This document shows positions 51,601 through 52,753 of a stretch of DNA of 52,753 bases, piece after piece. How positions within the stretch are numbered: position 1 is the first letter of the stretch; every line of letters begins with the position of its first letter. The DNA comes from Pseudomonas huaxiensis (GTDB taxonomy: Bacteria > Pseudomonadota > Gammaproteobacteria > Pseudomonadales > Pseudomonadaceae): the NCBI RefSeq assembly GCF_003231275.1, contig NZ_QKVL01000039.1, positions 1 to 52,753 of the forward strand. Direction: 5' to 3'. A model generated the notes under the pieces. It did no database searches. It saw only the letters and a program-made list of their open reading frames with translations, and was not told the DNA's origin. The position numbers and the translations under genes are program-made.

Positions 51601-52753
51601 CAGTCGGGGCTGCTGGCACCTACGGCCACGATCGCTTCGATGCCGACCGACTTCCTGCCGGGCGAACTGCTGCTGCAATACGTCAGCGGCGGGATCAACG
51701 TCATCGTCAACTCCATGAGCCTGGCCGCCCAGTACTGGGATGGCATCGCCTCGGGCGCCAACGGCAGCATCGATGGCGGCGGCGGTGTCTGGAATGCGGG
51801 CAACACCAACTGGACCAACGCCAGCGGCAACACCAACGATGTCTGGAAGGGCGTTTCGGCGGTCTTCCAGAATGGTTCGGGCACCGTGGCCATCCAGGGT
51901 ACCCAGACCATCAGCGCGTTGCGCTTCAAGAGCGATGGCTACGTGCTGTACGCCGATGCGACCAATGGCCTGAGCCTGGTCAACAGTTCGGGCGGCTCGG
52001 TGGTGGTGACGGTCGACAGCGGCTTGACCGCGACACTGGATACCCTCCTCGCCGGTACCGGCAAGCTGGAGAAAAGCGGTGCCGGGACACTGGTCCTGAC
52101 CCGTAGCAACAGCTACGCAGGCGGCACCGCGCTGACCGCGGGCACGCTGTTGGTCCGTGATAACAACGCCCTGGGCAATGGCGCCCTGAGCCTTGCCTCC
52201 GGTACCACCCTGAGCAGCAACCTGTCCGCGCTGCAACTGGCCAACAACGTCGTCCTCGCCGGTGCCTCCACCGTCGATGTCAGCTCCGGTACCCTGAGCC
52301 TGAACGGTGTCGTCAGCGGCGCCGGTGGCCTGGTCAAGGTCGGTGCCGGCAACCTGTTGTTGAGCGGCAACAACGCGCAACTGGGCAATACCTCGCTCAA
52401 CGCTGGTGGCCTGGTGCTGGGCCACAGCAATGCGCTGGGCGCGGGCACCTTGAATACGGCCAGCAACACCACCCTCGACAGCAGCCTCGCGGGCCTGCTG
52501 ATCGGCAACAACGTGGCGATCACCGGTAACCTGACGGTCGTCGGCACCCAGGACCTGACGCTTGATGGCACTGTGTCCGGCACCGGCAACCTGATCAAGA
52601 ACGGCGTCAGCGCGCTGACCCTGACGAAGGCCAGCACCCTCAATGGCAGCGTCTCGTTGAACCAGGGCACCTTGCGCCTTGCCAACAACAATTCGCTGGG
52701 CAACGCCAACCTGGTGGTCGGCGGCGTGTCGACCTTGCAGGCGGCGGCGAACA
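48631..52753 (+). CDS. giant autotransporter adhesin, N-terminal part (cut by window edge)
   Basis: Frame open from GTG 48631 (AGGAG at 48621, five bases upstream) to the last base: at least 1374 codons with no stop. A long signal region (RRRTAVPRTARTRL then LAVSLAMFGAFAAIDPVFAA) leads to a passenger of repeated glycine/asparagine/threonine strands. Autotransporter-associated (PATR) units such as KDGSGTLVLTRSNTYSGGTT, and its variants KDGSGTLVLTGANTYTGG and GAGTLVLTRSNSYAGGTA, recur near 50130, 50394 and 52080. This is a type V secreted beta-helix; the membrane barrel must lie beyond the window. Likely roles are adhesion or biofilm. Nearly cysteine-free after residue 60. Low-complexity composition explains the long opposite-strand open frames here. 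Confidence 0.9.
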   Translation, partial: MDRRRTAVPRTARTRLSLAVSLAMFGAFAAIDPVFAACTPGAPADGAAVNCTGTSLDVALNANSLTVTVGNGALLTRNDITFPTLAITGINNTFINNGNIDLGYYGPPPVRMTAVKITSPTASNLTITNNSGTGNNGQIVGYSGFLGIGMTNLTGAALDINNGSGGRTNINNYGRILSILLSGATETEPDLPVIGVYGGSQVTFTNTGTITGRIAFESSGEGNIFINQGTITGGVSLGQGGGNNEFRAITGSSVVSGGGSGAALSINGLQFAATGIVDGGAGGDNTLYLQNTLNGGTGTNTGVGNINLSSYVNFGFLNLLGGTWTVQGALTDGVMAVLQGGTLQTDNSGFIGTGLIGGYGGTIASSAATMNFANNFYLGYSYDIAAGGLTFSSNTTAFTLSGTIEGETNSPLVKTGTSSLRLNGVSTYIAGTILSGGSLIIGSSQALGSGTVSAGTGTRIDSAATSTLSNTFSMAGTVNFGGTSSLTLNGTVLGAGALLNKDGSGTLVLTRSNTYSGGTTLTAGTLGIGSNQALGNGNVAAASGTRINSTATSILNNSILMTGTVNFGGSSTLTLNGTIQGASAVLNKDGSGTLVLTGANTYTGGTTLSAGTLTLGSNSAIGTGNLTVTGASTLTSNQFVTFLKDVALNSTLTVGGNNDLRLLGNISGNSSNKLIKTGNGNLILGGNNSFAGGIELNAGSVTLLTTGVLGNGGLTVTGNSSVVVEMQQTNLQPVAINSGATLQLVANQAYALQGVLSGSGTLVKDGVADLSLMAISPNSFSGLFDVVKGQLVSMIPGSLGTNASVNIGSNGTVSLAGSETIDALSGTGSLVIGDGGTLRVGSLNSSSTFGGAISGAGTLQKIGTGNLTLTGTSVIGGVTSVSAGRLTLGSGASLNSAGVTVVNGASLAGSGSVLSNLTVNSGGHLVLASGGTLTASSLSLSNGSIVDVALGTPSLTPMLNIGGAAAMGTTSFNFTDLADIANGTYRLVTHQSGLLAPTATIASMPTDFLPGELLLQYVSGGINVIVNSMSLAAQYWDGIASGANGSIDGGGGVWNAGNTNWTNASGNTNDVWKGVSAVFQNGSGTVAIQGTQTISALRFKSDGYVLYADATNGLSLVNSSGGSVVVTVDSGLTATLDTLLAGTGKLEKSGAGTLVLTRSNSYAGGTALTAGTLLVRDNNALGNGALSLASGTTLSSNLSALQLANNVVLAGASTVDVSSGTLSLNGVVSGAGGLVKVGAGNLLLSGNNAQLGNTSLNAGGLVLGHSNALGAGTLNTASNTTLDSSLAGLLIGNNVAITGNLTVVGTQDLTLDGTVSGTGNLIKNGVSALTLTKASTLNGSVSLNQGTLRLANNNSLGNANLVVGGVSTLQAAAN
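49951..50472 (+). repeat. two tandem 261-base repeats inside the autotransporter gene
   Basis: Units at 49951-50211 and 50212-50472 have the same length (87 codons) and align end to end, each running from ATCGGCAGC-AAGCC/AACCAGGCGCTGGG to a GGCACC-CTG boundary. A third, more diverged start follows at 50473 (CTCGGCAGCAACAGC). Encodes successive beta-helix turns; a possible site of copy-number change. Confidence 0.8.

Noticed and set aside
49387..52425. Long minus-strand open frames opposite the autotransporter
   Set aside because: They follow from the repetitive GGC/ACC/AAC codons of the plus-strand gene, which has a good ribosome site, signal region and PATR repeats.
1..52753. tRNA, rRNA, CRISPR array, prophage or insertion sequence
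   Set aside because: No tRNA cloverleaf pattern, regularly spaced repeats, integrase or transposase reading frame was recognised anywhere in the window.

Overview
The window looks like chromosome of a fluorescent-group Pseudomonas. The evidence is GC-rich coding sequence with strong G/C third-position bias, REP/REPIN-type hairpins built on a GTGGGAGC-GGCTTGCC-GCGATG core, a DUF1652 protein, a gnd-zwf pair, a MexMN-like efflux locus and a RocSAR-like regulatory locus. No rRNA, tRNA, CRISPR array, integrase or transposase was seen. All coding calls come from reading translations and motifs; no database was searched.

Layout. 1-6.8 kb is housekeeping and small metabolism: a GNAT acetyltransferase cut by the window edge, two LysE-type exporters, an alpha/beta hydrolase, a pirin, DUF1652, AlkB, a LysR regulator, a secreted SnoaL-like protein and a 57-residue coiled-coil protein. 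7.0-9.5 kb is a two-gene oxidative pentose phosphate operon (gnd, zwf). It is followed by a 0.7 kb gene-free stretch holding a large inverted repeat. 10.2-12.8 kb has an unusual AMP-ligase-like protein with eroded catalytic motifs, translationally coupled to an OhrR-like MarR regulator, and mobA. 12.8-19.3 kb is an RND pump (permease and adaptor, no outer-membrane channel) divergent from its probable two-component system.

19.4-30.9 kb is a surface-attachment island. An alternate (CS1/alpha-type) chaperone-usher fimbrial operon (two pilins, usher, tip adhesin, chaperone) is followed by a NarL-type response regulator, a BvgS/RocS1-type unorthodox hybrid kinase and a RocR-like REC-EAL protein whose EAL catalytic residues are largely lost. 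The same two-part DNA element (a GGGAAATTTCCC-like palindrome, 9-10 bases, then a GGGA-type half site) lies before the pilin gene, the response regulator gene and the EAL gene. This suggests one self-regulated circuit.

31.0-32.4 kb carries a YbjN-domain protein and a parvulin-type prolyl isomerase. 32.5-48.4 kb is a catabolic island for an unidentified hydrophobic, probably CoA-activated substrate: MFS transporter, old-yellow-enzyme reductase, FATP-like acyl-CoA synthetase, metallo-beta-lactamase-fold hydrolase, DUF1302 outer-membrane protein, thiolase-fold protein resembling Ltp2 side-chain aldolases, DUF35-MaoC fusion, MMPL/RND exporter, LuxR regulator, and two short-chain dehydrogenases, one resembling 3-alpha-hydroxysteroid dehydrogenase. 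A nearly identical promoter box (core GGACGATGTT) lies 72-99 bases before three separated transcription units of this island, with a -10-like hexamer at the same offset each time. The genes therefore look like one regulon. A steroid-, bile-acid- or terpenoid-like substrate with a branched side chain fits the enzyme set but is inference.

From 48.6 kb to the right edge runs the N-terminal part (at least 1374 codons) of a giant autotransporter with PATR-type beta-helix repeats. Its barrel lies outside the window.
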